Origin: Gaiellasilicea sp963784895
GTDB taxonomy: Bacteria; Actinomycetota; Thermoleophilia; Gaiellales; Gaiellaceae
Length of the DNA: 64,000 bases
Reading direction: 5' to 3'
NCBI GenBank assembly: GCA_963784895.1
Contig: CAWATM010000006.1
Location: forward strand, 124,001 to 188,000
In this document: positions 27,918 to 37,136 of the stretch, one piece after another
Layout: each line of letters starts with the position of its first letter
Position numbering within the stretch: position 1 is the first letter of the stretch
Position numbers and translations under genes: made by a program
Notes under the pieces: model-generated
What the model was told of the DNA's origin: nothing
The model's database searches: none
Seen by the model: the letters and a program-made list of their open reading frames with translations, nothing else

Positions 27918-30752
27918 CTACGCGAGCGGCAGCTCGAACGAGAACGTCGAACCGTGCCCCGGTTCCGACTCGACCCTGATCCGGCCACCCATCCGGCGCA
28001 CGATCTCGTTCGAGATGTAGAGCCCGAGCCCGGTGCCGCCGACGCCGCGCGAGAGGTTCGGGTCGAGCCGGAAGAACTTCTCGAAGATCCGGTCGTGCTC
28101 GGAGGCGGGGATGCCAAGCCCGCGGTCGCGGACGGCGAAGCGGACGCGGCCGTCGACGGGTGCGACGTGGAGCTCGACGAGGCCGCCGTCCGGCGAGTAC
28201 TTGACCGCGTTCTCGACGAGGTTGACGAGCACCTGCCGCAGCCCATCCGGATCGGCAGCCACCTGCGGCCCCGGCTCGGGAACTGCGAGCGCGAGCTCGA
28301 CGCCCGGCGGCAGGTGCGCCTCAGCCGCAGCCAGCACATCGCGGGCGAGCCCTGCCGCATCGGTGCGGCTGATCTCGACCGTCGCGGCGCCGGAGTCGAG
28401 CCGGCTGGCGAGCAGGATGTCGTTGACGATCCGCGCCAGGCGCTCCGATTCGCCTGCGATCACCTCGAGCATCCCCGCTTCCTGGGCGTCGTTGAGCTCG
28501 ACGTCGCCTCGCCGCAGGGTCATCGCGGCACCGTAGATCGCGGCGAGCGGCGTCCGCAGCTCGTGGGACACGGTCGAGACGAAGTCGCTCTTCAGCTGCT
28601 CGACCGCGCGCTCGTCGGTGAGGTCGCGGAACGCGTACACGGTGCCGTGCGAAAACTCGGCCGCCGTGAGCGAGAGCCACAGCTCGCCGTGCGGGCCGTC
28701 GACGGGAAACGTCTGCGCCCGCTCGCCCTGGCCGACCGGCCAGCCGGCGAGCACCTGCGCGGCGGGCGCGTCCACGACGTCGCCCTCCTGCAGGCCCGTG
28801 ATCCGCACCGCCGCCGGATTCCAGAGCCGGATCACGCCGTCGCCGTCGACGAGGAAGACGCCGTCGCCGACGAACTCCAGCGCCTGCGCCGCCTGCGCTC
28901 GGCGGCGGAGCTCGCCGACAAGGCGGGCGTTGTCGAGCGCCGCGGACGCGCGGCCCGCGAGCTCGCGAACGAGCTCGAGGTCGTAGTCGGTATAGCGGCC
29001 GGGCTCGCGCGCTCCGAGCGTGATCACACCGAGCGTGACGCCGCGCGAGACGAACGGTACGAACATCATCGACTTCGAACCGACCCGGTCGAACGCCTCC
29101 CGGTCGAGGCCGATCTTCACCAGCGCCTCGAGCACCTCCGGCTCGAGCGTCGAGGCGAGCAGCGGCTCGCCGCTGCCGACCACCCGCCGCAGCAGATCCG
29201 GCGCGTCTGGCCCGACGACGTAGCGGTTCGGCATCTCGGCCATCAGCAGCTCGCGGTCGCGCTCGGCGTGCGAGTAGGCGACGCGGTCGAGCGTGTCGCC
29301 GTTGGCGAGATAGATGTTGCAGGCGTCCGCGATCCGAGGGACGACGACATGGGCGATCCGCTCGAGAATCTCCTCCCGCTCGAGTGAGGACGAGAAGAGC
29401 TCGCCCGCCTCGGCGAGCAGCCGCAGCCTCGCGTCGGCGCGACGCTGCCCGGTGATCTCCATGATCACGCCGCCGATCCCGCGCGTCTCGCCGTCGTCGC
29501 CGCGAACCGGGTAGTAGCTCGAGAGCCAGTGCCGCGCGTCGCCTGGGCCGGCGATCGCCTCGTCGGTGGACTCCTCGTGCACGACCGGCTCGCCAGTCGC
29601 GAGCACGCGCCGGTAGAGCGGCTCGAGGAGCGGCGCGAGGTTCGGGATCACCTCGGCGAGCGTCCTGCCGATGTGCTCCTCCGGGGTCAGCCGGTTGAGC
29701 CGCGCCAGAGCCTCGTTGACGCGGACGAACCGTAGCTCGCGGTCCCAGAAGCCGATGCCCACGGGCGCGGAGACGAGGAGTGTGTCGAGCTGCGCGTAGG
29801 AGTCGCTCGCGGCGCGGAAGAGCAGCGCGTTCTCGATCGCGAGCGCGGCGCGCCGTCCGATCTCCCGCGCCAGCTCGAGATCGACCGGGCGGAACCGACG
29901 CCCGGACTCCCCGGTGCCGAGGGAGATCGTCCCGAGCAGGCGGCCACGGGTCTCGAGCGGGACGACGATGTATGACGTCGCGTCCAGTGCGCGGTAGAGC
30001 TCGAGGTGCTCTTCGTCGACAGCGGCGCGGGTGAGCGCAGCGTCGCGCGCGTCTTCGATCATGTACGGCTGTCCGGTCCGCAGCACCTCCGTGACGGGAT
30101 GTGCCTCGTTCTGCTCGGGCGGATAGCGGTGGCGAAGCGTGCGCAGCAGCTGTTCCCGCTCGGGATCGCGGTGGGAGATGACGACCTGGCGCAGGCTGCC
30201 GCTCTCCTCCTCGATCACGTCGACGATGCAGTAATCGGCGAGCCGCGGCACGAGGAGCGCGGCGAGCTCGGCGAGTGTCGCCGCGTAGTCGAGCCCGGCA
30301 GAGAAGAGCGTTCCGGTCTCGGCGAGGAAACGAATCCGCTCCTCGGCGTGCCGCTGGTCGGTGACATCGTGGAAGACGGTGATCACGAGCCGGATCTCGC
30401 CGGTGTCGGTCAGGATCGGCGTTGAGCGGACGATCGACCACCGCTCGTCGCCGGCCGGCAGGAGCCGGTAGCCGATGACGGCCTCCTGGGGCACCCGCTC
30501 CTGGAGCGCCCGCCGACTCGGCAGCTTCGCGAGCGGCAGCGGGCTCCCGTCTTCGCCGAGAAGCTCGAAGCGCTCGAGCAGCTCGGCGCTGCTCAGACTC
30601 AGCATCTCCTCCGCCGAGGCAAGCCCGCACAGCTGCGCGGCCGCATCGTTGGCGTAGACGAGCCGCCCGTCGGCCGCCTGAGCGGTGATCCCGTCGGCGA
30701 CGTGGGCGAGGATTGCGGCGAACTCGCCCGGCGCGATCGGCAACACGCTCAC
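27918..30752 (-). CDS. Multi-sensor histidine kinase (PAS-GAF-PAS-GAF-PAS-HisKA-HATPase)
   Basis: The 944-residue soluble kinase has PAS domains at about 8-130, 310-435 and 610-710 and GAF domains at about 150-300 and 450-600. A HisKA domain has VSHELRTPLAA with the phosphorylated His near 729, and the ATPase domain follows (NLVENAVKYS, RDRGLGIP, GGTGLGLYISNEIV, to 944). No membrane helix is present, so it senses cytoplasmic light, redox or small-molecule cues. No response regulator is adjacent. The GTG at 30752 (VSVLPIAPG) is preferred over an upstream TTG, which would begin almost at the tRNA. Confidence 0.9.
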   Translation of the reverse strand: MSVLPIAPGEFAAILAHVADGITAQAADGRLVYANDAAAQLCGLASAEEMLSLSSAELLERFELLGEDGSPLPLAKLPSRRALQERVPQEAVIGYRLLPAGDERWSIVRSTPILTDTGEIRLVITVFHDVTDQRHAEERIRFLAETGTLFSAGLDYAATLAELAALLVPRLADYCIVDVIEEESGSLRQVVISHRDPEREQLLRTLRHRYPPEQNEAHPVTEVLRTGQPYMIEDARDAALTRAAVDEEHLELYRALDATSYIVVPLETRGRLLGTISLGTGESGRRFRPVDLELAREIGRRAALAIENALLFRAASDSYAQLDTLLVSAPVGIGFWDRELRFVRVNEALARLNRLTPEEHIGRTLAEVIPNLAPLLEPLYRRVLATGEPVVHEESTDEAIAGPGDARHWLSSYYPVRGDDGETRGIGGVIMEITGQRRADARLRLLAEAGELFSSSLEREEILERIAHVVVPRIADACNIYLANGDTLDRVAYSHAERDRELLMAEMPNRYVVGPDAPDLLRRVVGSGEPLLASTLEPEVLEALVKIGLDREAFDRVGSKSMMFVPFVSRGVTLGVITLGAREPGRYTDYDLELVRELAGRASAALDNARLVGELRRRAQAAQALEFVGDGVFLVDGDGVIRLWNPAAVRITGLQEGDVVDAPAAQVLAGWPVGQGERAQTFPVDGPHGELWLSLTAAEFSHGTVYAFRDLTDERAVEQLKSDFVSTVSHELRTPLAAIYGAAMTLRRGDVELNDAQEAGMLEVIAGESERLARIVNDILLASRLDSGAATVEISRTDAAGLARDVLAAAEAHLPPGVELALAVPEPGPQVAADPDGLRQVLVNLVENAVKYSPDGGLVELHVAPVDGRVRFAVRDRGLGIPASEHDRIFEKFFRLDPNLSRGVGGTGLGLYISNEIVRRMGGRIRVESEPGHGSTFSFELPLA

Positions 30753-30827
30753 GGCGGCAAGGTATCCGTGCTGGCGTCCGCGTGGAAGGGCGCGGCGGCT
30801 GGGCATCGCGGGATGCGCCAGCAAACA

Positions 30828-30900
30828 TGGGCCGTGAAGGGATCGAACCTTCGACCTTGGGATTAAGAGTCCCCTGCTCTACCAGCTGAGCTAACGGCCC
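30828..30900 (-). tRNA. tRNA-Lys (anticodon CTT)
   Basis: On the minus strand the cloverleaf folds fully: acceptor GGGCCGT/ACGGCCC, D-stem GCTC/GAGC, anticodon loop CTCTTAA, T-stem GAAGG/CCTTC with TTCGATC. The discriminator base is A and the 3' CCA is not encoded. The top pair of the anticodon stem is a G-A mismatch. Confidence 0.95.
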
Positions 30901-30955
30901 GCGGCGAAGGATTGTAGCGGCGTGGACCACGCCGCCTCTGTACGATTCCGCGCCG

Positions 30956-32215
30956 ATGACCGACGTCGCCATCGTCGGAGCCGGCTACGTCGGTGTCCCG
31001 CTCGCCCAGGTGTTCGCCGAGGCGGGCCGCAGCGTGCTGCTCGTCGACGTCGACGAAGGCCGTGTCGCGCAGCTGAACCGCGGCGAGAGCTACATCGAGG
31101 ACGTGCCCTCGGACGTGCTGAAGCGTCTCGTCGACGAGCACGGCCTGCGGGCGAGCTCCGACTACGACGAGCTCGCAGCCGCGGACGCAATCCTGATCGC
31201 GCTGCCGACACCGCTCTCGAAGCAGCGCGAGCCCGACCTTTCGATCGTCAACCACGCCGTCACGGAGATCGCGGAGCGGCTGCGCAAGGGCCACCTCGTC
31301 GTGCTCGAGTCGACGACGTATCCGGGTACGACGCGTGAGGAGGTTCTGCCGCGCCTCGAGGCGTCCGGCCTGAAGGTGGGCGAGGACTTCAACCTCGCGT
31401 TCTCGCCCGAGCGGGTCGACCCCGGCCGTTCGGACTGGACGACGAAGAACGTGCCGAAGGTCGTCGGCGGCATCACTGAAGCGTGCACGAAGCGTGCGGC
31501 GGAGCTGTACGGCGGCGCGGTCGACACCGTCCACGAGGTCACCTCACCCGAGTCGGCGGAGCTGACGAAGCTGCTCGAGAACATCTTCCGCTCGGTCAAC
31601 ATCGCGCTCGTGAACGAGATGGCGCAGCTGTGCGAGCGGATGAAGATCGACTTCTGGGAGGTCGTCGACGCGGCCGCGACGAAGCCGTTCGGGTTCATGA
31701 GCTTCAAGCCCGGCCCCGGTCTCGGCGGGCACTGCATCCCGATCGACCCCTTCTACCTGACCTGGAAGGCGCGGGAGTTCGACTTCTACACCGAGTTCAT
31801 CGAGCTGGCCGGGAAGGTGAACGAGAACATGCCGTGGCATTGCCGGTCACTGGTCTCGCAGGCGCTGAACCACGGCAAGCAGAAGTCGTTGAAGGGATCG
31901 GAAGTGCTCGTGCTCGGCGTCGCGTACAAGCCGAACATCGGCGACATGCGCGAGAGCCCGGCGCTGAAGCTGATCGAGCTGCTCGAGACCGGCGGCGCCA
32001 ACGTCTCCTTCCACGATCCGCACGTCCCGGAGCTGCCGGAGCACGGCCTCACCTCGGTGCCGCTCGAGCCGGCGAAGTTCGATGCGATCGTGATCGTGAC
32101 CGACCACAGCGGGATCGACTACGAAGCGCTCGTCGACAGCGGGCCCGTGATCGTCGACTTCAGGAACGCGACGGGGGAGCGGGGCCGCATGAGCGAGAGC
32201 GTCTGGAAGCTGTGA
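30956..32215 (+). CDS. wbpA: UDP-N-acetylglucosamine/mannosamine 6-dehydrogenase (WbpA/WecC-like)
   Basis: The 419-residue nucleotide-sugar dehydrogenase has the N-terminal NAD motif VGAGYVGVPLA and FSPERVDPG. The catalytic Cys is in GPGLGGHCIPIDP (about residue 262), and a C-terminal domain starts LVLGVAYKPNIGDMRESPAL. It oxidises C6 of a UDP-HexNAc twice to the uronic acid. It is first of three overlapping genes that match the WbpA-WbpB-WbpD steps. The symbol is by similarity and context. Confidence 0.88.
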   Translation: MTDVAIVGAGYVGVPLAQVFAEAGRSVLLVDVDEGRVAQLNRGESYIEDVPSDVLKRLVDEHGLRASSDYDELAAADAILIALPTPLSKQREPDLSIVNHAVTEIAERLRKGHLVVLESTTYPGTTREEVLPRLEASGLKVGEDFNLAFSPERVDPGRSDWTTKNVPKVVGGITEACTKRAAELYGGAVDTVHEVTSPESAELTKLLENIFRSVNIALVNEMAQLCERMKIDFWEVVDAAATKPFGFMSFKPGPGLGGHCIPIDPFYLTWKAREFDFYTEFIELAGKVNENMPWHCRSLVSQALNHGKQKSLKGSEVLVLGVAYKPNIGDMRESPALKLIELLETGGANVSFHDPHVPELPEHGLTSVPLEPAKFDAIVIVTDHSGIDYEALVDSGPVIVDFRNATGERGRMSESVWKL

Positions 32216-33186
32216 GTCGCACGACGGTCGGTCTCGTCGGCCTCGGCTACTGGGGCCCGAACCTCGCCCGCAACTTCGACCACCTCGCGGAGCTCACCTG
32301 GCTGTGCGACGTCGACGAGGAGCAGCGCGCCTCCTTCGGCGCCCGCTACCCGCGGGCACAGGTGACAGCCGACTTCGCGCAGGCACTCGCCGACCCGGCG
32401 CTCGACGCAGTCGTGATCGCGACGCCGGTGCCGACGCACTACGCGCTCGCGAAGCAGGCGCTCGAGGCGGGCAAGCACGTGCTCGTCGAGAAGCCGCCGG
32501 CGATGAAGGGCGCGGAGATGGACGAGCTCGTGACGCTCGCCGCCGAGCGCGACCTCGTGCTGATGCCGGGCCACCTGCTTCTCTACCACCCGGGCGTTCG
32601 CAAGCTGAAGGAGCTCGTCGACTCCGGCGCGCTCGGCGACGTGCTCTGCGTCTATACGAACCGCCAGAACCTCGGGATCGTCCGTACGAACGAGAACGCG
32701 CTCTGGTCGCTCGGCGTCCATGACCTCTCCGTGATCCTCTGGCTGATCGGCGAGGACCCGGTCGACGTCTCGGCGCACGGCCGCGATTTCCTCACGGAGG
32801 GCGTCGAGGACGTCGTCTTCTGCTACCTCCGCTTCCCGTCCGGGAAGATCGCCCACATGCACCTTTCCTGGCTCGACCCACACAAGATGAGGAAGATGAC
32901 CGTCGTCGGCCGGGAGAAGATGGCGGTCTTCGACGACATGGAGCTCGAACGGAAGGTGACCGTGTACGAGAAGGGGCCGTGGAAGCAGTCGGAGGCGTAC
33001 GGCGAGTGGCAGACGCGCTCCGGCGACATCCACATCCCGAAAATCGACACGTCGGAGCCGCTGCGGCTCGAGTGCCAGGCGTTCCTCGACTTGATCGGCG
33101 GGAACGGCGACCGGCGCGTCGTCGCCGAAGACGGCGCGATGGTCGTGCGGGCGCTCGACCGGCTGACCGAGAGCCTTCGTGGCTGA
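32212..33186 (+). CDS. wbpB: Gfo/Idh/MocA-type oxidoreductase (WbpB-like)
   Basis: The 324-residue protein has an N-terminal Rossmann fold (VGLVGLGYWGPNLARNF) and the Gfo/Idh signature HVLVEKPPAM (about residue 90). A C-terminal alpha/beta domain contains SLGVHDLSVILWLIG. By context it oxidises C3 of the UDP-sugar acid made by WbpA, giving the 3-keto form. GTG at 32212 overlaps the wbpA stop (GTGA). Confidence 0.83.
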   Translation: MSRTTVGLVGLGYWGPNLARNFDHLAELTWLCDVDEEQRASFGARYPRAQVTADFAQALADPALDAVVIATPVPTHYALAKQALEAGKHVLVEKPPAMKGAEMDELVTLAAERDLVLMPGHLLLYHPGVRKLKELVDSGALGDVLCVYTNRQNLGIVRTNENALWSLGVHDLSVILWLIGEDPVDVSAHGRDFLTEGVEDVVFCYLRFPSGKIAHMHLSWLDPHKMRKMTVVGREKMAVFDDMELERKVTVYEKGPWKQSEAYGEWQTRSGDIHIPKIDTSEPLRLECQAFLDLIGGNGDRRVVAEDGAMVVRALDRLTESLRG

Positions 33187-33823
33187 AATCCACCCCTCAG
33201 CCATCGTCTACGAGGGCACCGTCCTCGGGGAGAGCGTGAAGGTGCTCGAGGGCGCGGTCGTCGGCAAGCAGCCGACGCTCTCGCCGCGCTCGACCGCTAA
33301 ACGGGAGCCGCTGGCGCCGACGACGATCGGCGACGGCACGATCGTCTCCACGGGCGCGATCGTCTTCGCCGGCTCGACGATCGGCGCCCGCGTCATCCTC
33401 GGCGACCAGTCATGCGTGCGCGAGCGCGTCGTGGTCGGCGACGACGTCGTCCTCGGCCGCGGCTCCTACATCGAGAACGACACGACGGTCGGCGCGCTGA
33501 CGAAGATCCAGGCCGAGGCGTACATCACCGCCTACTCGACGCTCGAGGACAACGTCTTCATCGCGCCGTGCGTCGTGACGACCAACGACAACTACATGGG
33601 CCGGACCGAGAAGCGGCTCGCGCTCCTGAAGGGCCCGACGATCCGCCGCGGCGCCCGCATCGGCGGCGGCGCCATCCTCTGCCCCGGGATCGAGATCGGC
33701 GAGGAGGCGTTCGTCGGCGCCGGCGCGGTGGTGACGAAGGACGTTCCGCCGCGCACGCTCGTCGTCGGCAATCCCGCACGGGTGCTGCGCGACGTACCGG
33801 ACGAGGAACTGCTTACGTCTTGA
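33179..33823 (+). CDS. wbpD: Hexapeptide-repeat N-acetyltransferase (WbpD-like)
   Basis: The 214-residue left-handed beta-helix protein shows many [LIV]-G-x4 turns from about residue 20 to 195 and ends FVGAGAVVTKDVPPRTLVVGNPARVL, typical of sugar acetyltransferases. In the WbpABED pathway this step acetylates the 3-amino sugar with acetyl-CoA. It overlaps wbpB by eight bases. No aminotransferase (WbpE) lies in this window, so the needed amination must be encoded elsewhere. Its 3' end overlaps the subtilisin gene by 11 bases on the other strand. Confidence 0.85.
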   Translation: MAEIHPSAIVYEGTVLGESVKVLEGAVVGKQPTLSPRSTAKREPLAPTTIGDGTIVSTGAIVFAGSTIGARVILGDQSCVRERVVVGDDVVLGRGSYIENDTTVGALTKIQAEAYITAYSTLEDNVFIAPCVVTTNDNYMGRTEKRLALLKGPTIRRGARIGGGAILCPGIEIGEEAFVGAGAVVTKDVPPRTLVVGNPARVLRDVPDEELLTS

Positions 33824-35429
33824 CGAGCGTGAGCCGGTACGTGCCGGCGCCGCGCGAGCCGAGCTTCACCTGCAGGTAGTACGTGCCCGTCGTCGGGGCG
33901 CGGAACGCGAGGTGCTCGCGCGGGCCTGGGCGCGCGGACTGGCGGGCGACGAGGTTGAGCGAGGCGAGGTCGTCGACGTGCTTCGTCTTCGGCCGCCAGA
34001 GGATCACGTTCGTGTCCGTACCGGCGGGGCCGACGATGCTGACGAAGACCCGCTGCCGCTTCCTCAGCCTGATCGCGTAGACGTCGTTCTGATCGTCCCA
34101 GAAGTCCAGCGTCGCCTGGATCCGGCTCCGCCTGCCCCAGATCGCGGCTGCGTCGTCCCCCGCGTCGTCGTTCGGCTCGAGCCGGTCGCGCGGCGGTGGC
34201 CCCGCGCTCAGCAGCTGCTTCAGCGCCGCGTTGACGTCGAGCCTCCCCCAGCCCGTGAGCGCGTCCCGCTGCGTCGCGCACCCGGGACAGCCTGTGGCGC
34301 CGTTGACGTCGTGCGCCGTCCGGGTCAGCAGCTCCGTCACCTGCTCGGGACGCAGATTCGGCCGCACGGCGAGCAAGACGGCGGCGGCGGCGCTCACCTG
34401 CGGCGCCGCAAACGACGTCCCCTGGCCCTTGCGGAAGTCGTCGGGGGCGCAGCTCGAGTAGCCCTGCTCCGAGCACTCCTTCGTCTCGGCGGTGCGTGTG
34501 CGCGGGAAGGTCGAGAGAATGCCGACGCCTGGCGCGGCGATGTCGGTATAGATCTTGTCCCGGTGCGAGAAGGCGGGCACGGAGCCGTCCCGCGCAAGCG
34601 CGCTGACGCCGAGCACATGGGGCAGCGCCGCCGGATAGCTCGCGTAGGGCCAGGGCCGCGGCGGCGTGTCCGTGTTGTTGCCGACGGCCGCGACGACGAC
34701 CGTGCCCCGCCCGTGCGCCCAGCCGACCGCCTGCGCCTCGAGCGGCGAGAACGCGTCCCGGTCGGGGTCGCGCGGGTCGCGGAAGCCTCCGAGGCTCATG
34801 TTGATCACGCCGGCGCCGCGCTCGACCGCCCACTTGATCGCCTTCACCTCCGCCTCGACGTCGATCAGATCGTTGTCGTTGACGACCTTCGCGACCAGGA
34901 GCTCGGCGGACGAAGCGGAGCCGGCGATCCCGACTGAGTTGTTGACGCCGGCGGCGATCAACCCGGCGACAAACGTCCCGTGGCCCTCTTCGTCGACGCG
35001 CGCGGAGCCGCCGACGAAGGTCCTCGCGTCGGCGATCTTGCCGGCGAGATCGGGGTGGTCGCCGTCGATGCCGGAGTCGATCACGGCGACGCGGACCGCC
35101 GCGAGCGGCGTCGGCGTCTCCCAGAAGTCGAACGTCCGGTTGAACTCGAGATGCCACTGCTTGACGGCGAGCAGGTCGTTGGGGACGTAGGCGGCGCGGC
35201 GCGTGCCGAGCCGTTCGACGTACATCGCGCCGGGGAGGTCGCGCAGCCGAGGCGCCGTCGCGCGCTCGACGACGAGCGCCGGAATCGGCGCCAGGCTCTC
35301 GGCCTCGGGAAGCGCCGCACGCAGCCTCGGCAGGTCGGCTGTCGACGCCACGCCGACCGCGTAGCGGGCCGCCTCGGCCTGAGGCGCAAGCACGGCTGCG
35401 ACGACGAGGGCCAGCGCAAGTCGCGTCAT
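33813..35429 (-). CDS. Secreted subtilisin-like serine protease (S8)
   Basis: The 538-residue protein has a signal peptide (about residues 1-20), a propeptide, and a subtilase domain (about 105-430). The triad is Asp in VIDSGIDGDHPD (about 118), His in EEGHGTFVAG (about 150) and Ser in GQGTSFAAPQVSAA (about 355). A C-terminal beta domain (about 440-538) of pre-peptidase type follows. It is exported. ATG at 35429 overlaps the stop of the SpoIID-domain gene (ATGA), so the two are co-produced. Confidence 0.92.
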   Translation of the reverse strand: MTRLALALVVAAVLAPQAEAARYAVGVASTADLPRLRAALPEAESLAPIPALVVERATAPRLRDLPGAMYVERLGTRRAAYVPNDLLAVKQWHLEFNRTFDFWETPTPLAAVRVAVIDSGIDGDHPDLAGKIADARTFVGGSARVDEEGHGTFVAGLIAAGVNNSVGIAGSASSAELLVAKVVNDNDLIDVEAEVKAIKWAVERGAGVINMSLGGFRDPRDPDRDAFSPLEAQAVGWAHGRGTVVVAAVGNNTDTPPRPWPYASYPAALPHVLGVSALARDGSVPAFSHRDKIYTDIAAPGVGILSTFPRTRTAETKECSEQGYSSCAPDDFRKGQGTSFAAPQVSAAAAVLLAVRPNLRPEQVTELLTRTAHDVNGATGCPGCATQRDALTGWGRLDVNAALKQLLSAGPPPRDRLEPNDDAGDDAAAIWGRRSRIQATLDFWDDQNDVYAIRLRKRQRVFVSIVGPAGTDTNVILWRPKTKHVDDLASLNLVARQSARPGPREHLAFRAPTTGTYYLQVKLGSRGAGTYRLTLVKT

Positions 35430-37015
35430 CGCAGTTCGATCTGGCCAGAGAGGCCCTCGGCGAACCCCTGCGCCGGCGCCGTGCGCACCCGATAGCGGCC
35501 GGGCTGCTCGAGCACGCGCGCGTACTCGCCCTCGACGCCGGTCGTCGTCGCGCCCACCGTCGACCACCCTCCGTCGCTCTCGAGCTGGAGCTCGACCGTC
35601 GAGCCGGGAGCAAGTGGCTTGACGGTTCCGGCGATCGTCAGTGGCCCCGAGGCGCGCGCGGTCACGAGCGGCGCCACCGGTACCTTCAGCACCGAGCCGG
35701 CCAGCTTGCCCGCCGCGATCCGGAAGCTCGCCGGCTCCAGCAGCTTCACCTTTGCCTTCAACGCCGGGCCTGCGACCTTCGCCCAAACGCCGGAGACGCG
35801 CTGCTGGAGCATGGCGCCCTCCACACCCTTCGCGCGACCGGTGAGCGCCACCGTCTGCCCGTACCGAACGGGGCCGCCCGGACGCGAGAGCGACATCGTC
35901 ACGAGCTGCGTCACCCACGTCGAGCGCAGCCCGCCGGCCCGGCGCAGCGTCGCACCCGTGATCTTCGTCGTCCCCGCTTGAGTCGTCACCTGGACGCTGG
36001 CGAGCCGGCCGGAGCGGCCGCGCGTCAGCTGCAGCGCCGTCACCGGCGAACGCAGCGCGAGCCCCTTGCGGAGCGTCGTCTCCGCGACCGGCGTCGGCCC
36101 CCAGCGGTGCACCGGCGAGAGCGCGCTGTGCGGATCCGGAACGCCGACGAGGTAGGGGACGGGCGTGCCGAAGACCTCGGCCGCGTCGAGCGTCGAGCCG
36201 CCGGACGTCGAGTGGAAGAGAGCGTCGATCGGCTTCCCCTCCCAAAGCAGCACCTGCCCCTTCGTCGCCTGGACGGCCGCCGTCGTACGGGGATGCTCGC
36301 CGGGGATGCCGCCGTACACCTGGCTGCGCACGTCGGCATAGAGGTCGAAGGCCTTCCCGGTCACCCGGTGCGACAGGGCGTACGACCGGGCGGCGACGGC
36401 CTGCGCCCGCAACGCCTCGTCGGGCCACGCGCTCGGCATCTCCTGGGCGACGACTCCCTGCAGGTACTGCTCGAGCCCGACGACGTTGACCGCATCGAGC
36501 TTGTCGCCCGTCACCGAGACGGCGATCTGACCGCGGTAGGGCCGGTCGACCTCGAGTGGCGCTGTACCCGGCAGAAAGAGGACCGGTCCCGTCAGCTCGG
36601 TCGGCGTCCCGTTGACGCTGACGCGGAGCTTCGGCCCGAGCGGCACGGCGCCGGCCGGCAGCGGATAGGTCTTCCCGAAGACGTCGCGGGCCCGGAAGGG
36701 GGCGGCTGACCTGACGGTCACGCTGCCCTTGGCCTCCGCGACGAGAACGCGAACACGCGCGACAGACGAGGGGCCGAGCTGGGCGCCGGTGTAGAAGTGG
36801 CCGAGGATCTGGTCGTGCGTCCAGCCCTCCTGGGCGAAGCCGAGCGCACCGTACTGGCTCATCCCGACGCCGTGGCCCCAGCCGCGACCGCTGACGAGGA
36901 ACGTCGTCGCGGTCACCACAGCAGGAGTCGTGGGCGAGGGTGCGCGGACGCCTGCGGGCGCGGAAACCGCGAGCGCGAGACCGAGTCCGGTGAGAGCGAT
37001 GAGCAGTCGCCGCAT
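35426..37015 (-). CDS. SpoIID/LytB-domain cell-wall protein
   Basis: The 529-residue protein has a signal peptide (about 1-22), then WGHGVGMSQYGA (about 47) and a SpoIID region with VNVVGLEQYLQGVVAQEMPSAW (about 178) and AQAVAARSYAL, typical of the peptidoglycan lytic/amidase-like SpoIID family. The C-terminal 150 residues form repeated beta-rich segments. It is predicted to act on cell-wall glycan outside the membrane. No sporulation genes are near, so the role is more likely wall remodelling. Its stop overlaps the subtilisin start. Confidence 0.88.
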   Translation of the reverse strand: MRRLLIALTGLGLALAVSAPAGVRAPSPTTPAVVTATTFLVSGRGWGHGVGMSQYGALGFAQEGWTHDQILGHFYTGAQLGPSSVARVRVLVAEAKGSVTVRSAAPFRARDVFGKTYPLPAGAVPLGPKLRVSVNGTPTELTGPVLFLPGTAPLEVDRPYRGQIAVSVTGDKLDAVNVVGLEQYLQGVVAQEMPSAWPDEALRAQAVAARSYALSHRVTGKAFDLYADVRSQVYGGIPGEHPRTTAAVQATKGQVLLWEGKPIDALFHSTSGGSTLDAAEVFGTPVPYLVGVPDPHSALSPVHRWGPTPVAETTLRKGLALRSPVTALQLTRGRSGRLASVQVTTQAGTTKITGATLRRAGGLRSTWVTQLVTMSLSRPGGPVRYGQTVALTGRAKGVEGAMLQQRVSGVWAKVAGPALKAKVKLLEPASFRIAAGKLAGSVLKVPVAPLVTARASGPLTIAGTVKPLAPGSTVELQLESDGGWSTVGATTTGVEGEYARVLEQPGRYRVRTAPAQGFAEGLSGQIELR

Positions 37016-37136
37016 GGTCGACCGCAGCCGAGGCTAGCTGAAGAAACCCTGCATCCAGGCTTTCCTAACCGAACCTTCAAGGAGCGCAGCGCCGCGGCAA
37101 GCGCGTTTTCTGCTGCCGCATCTCGGGCACGCCCTC

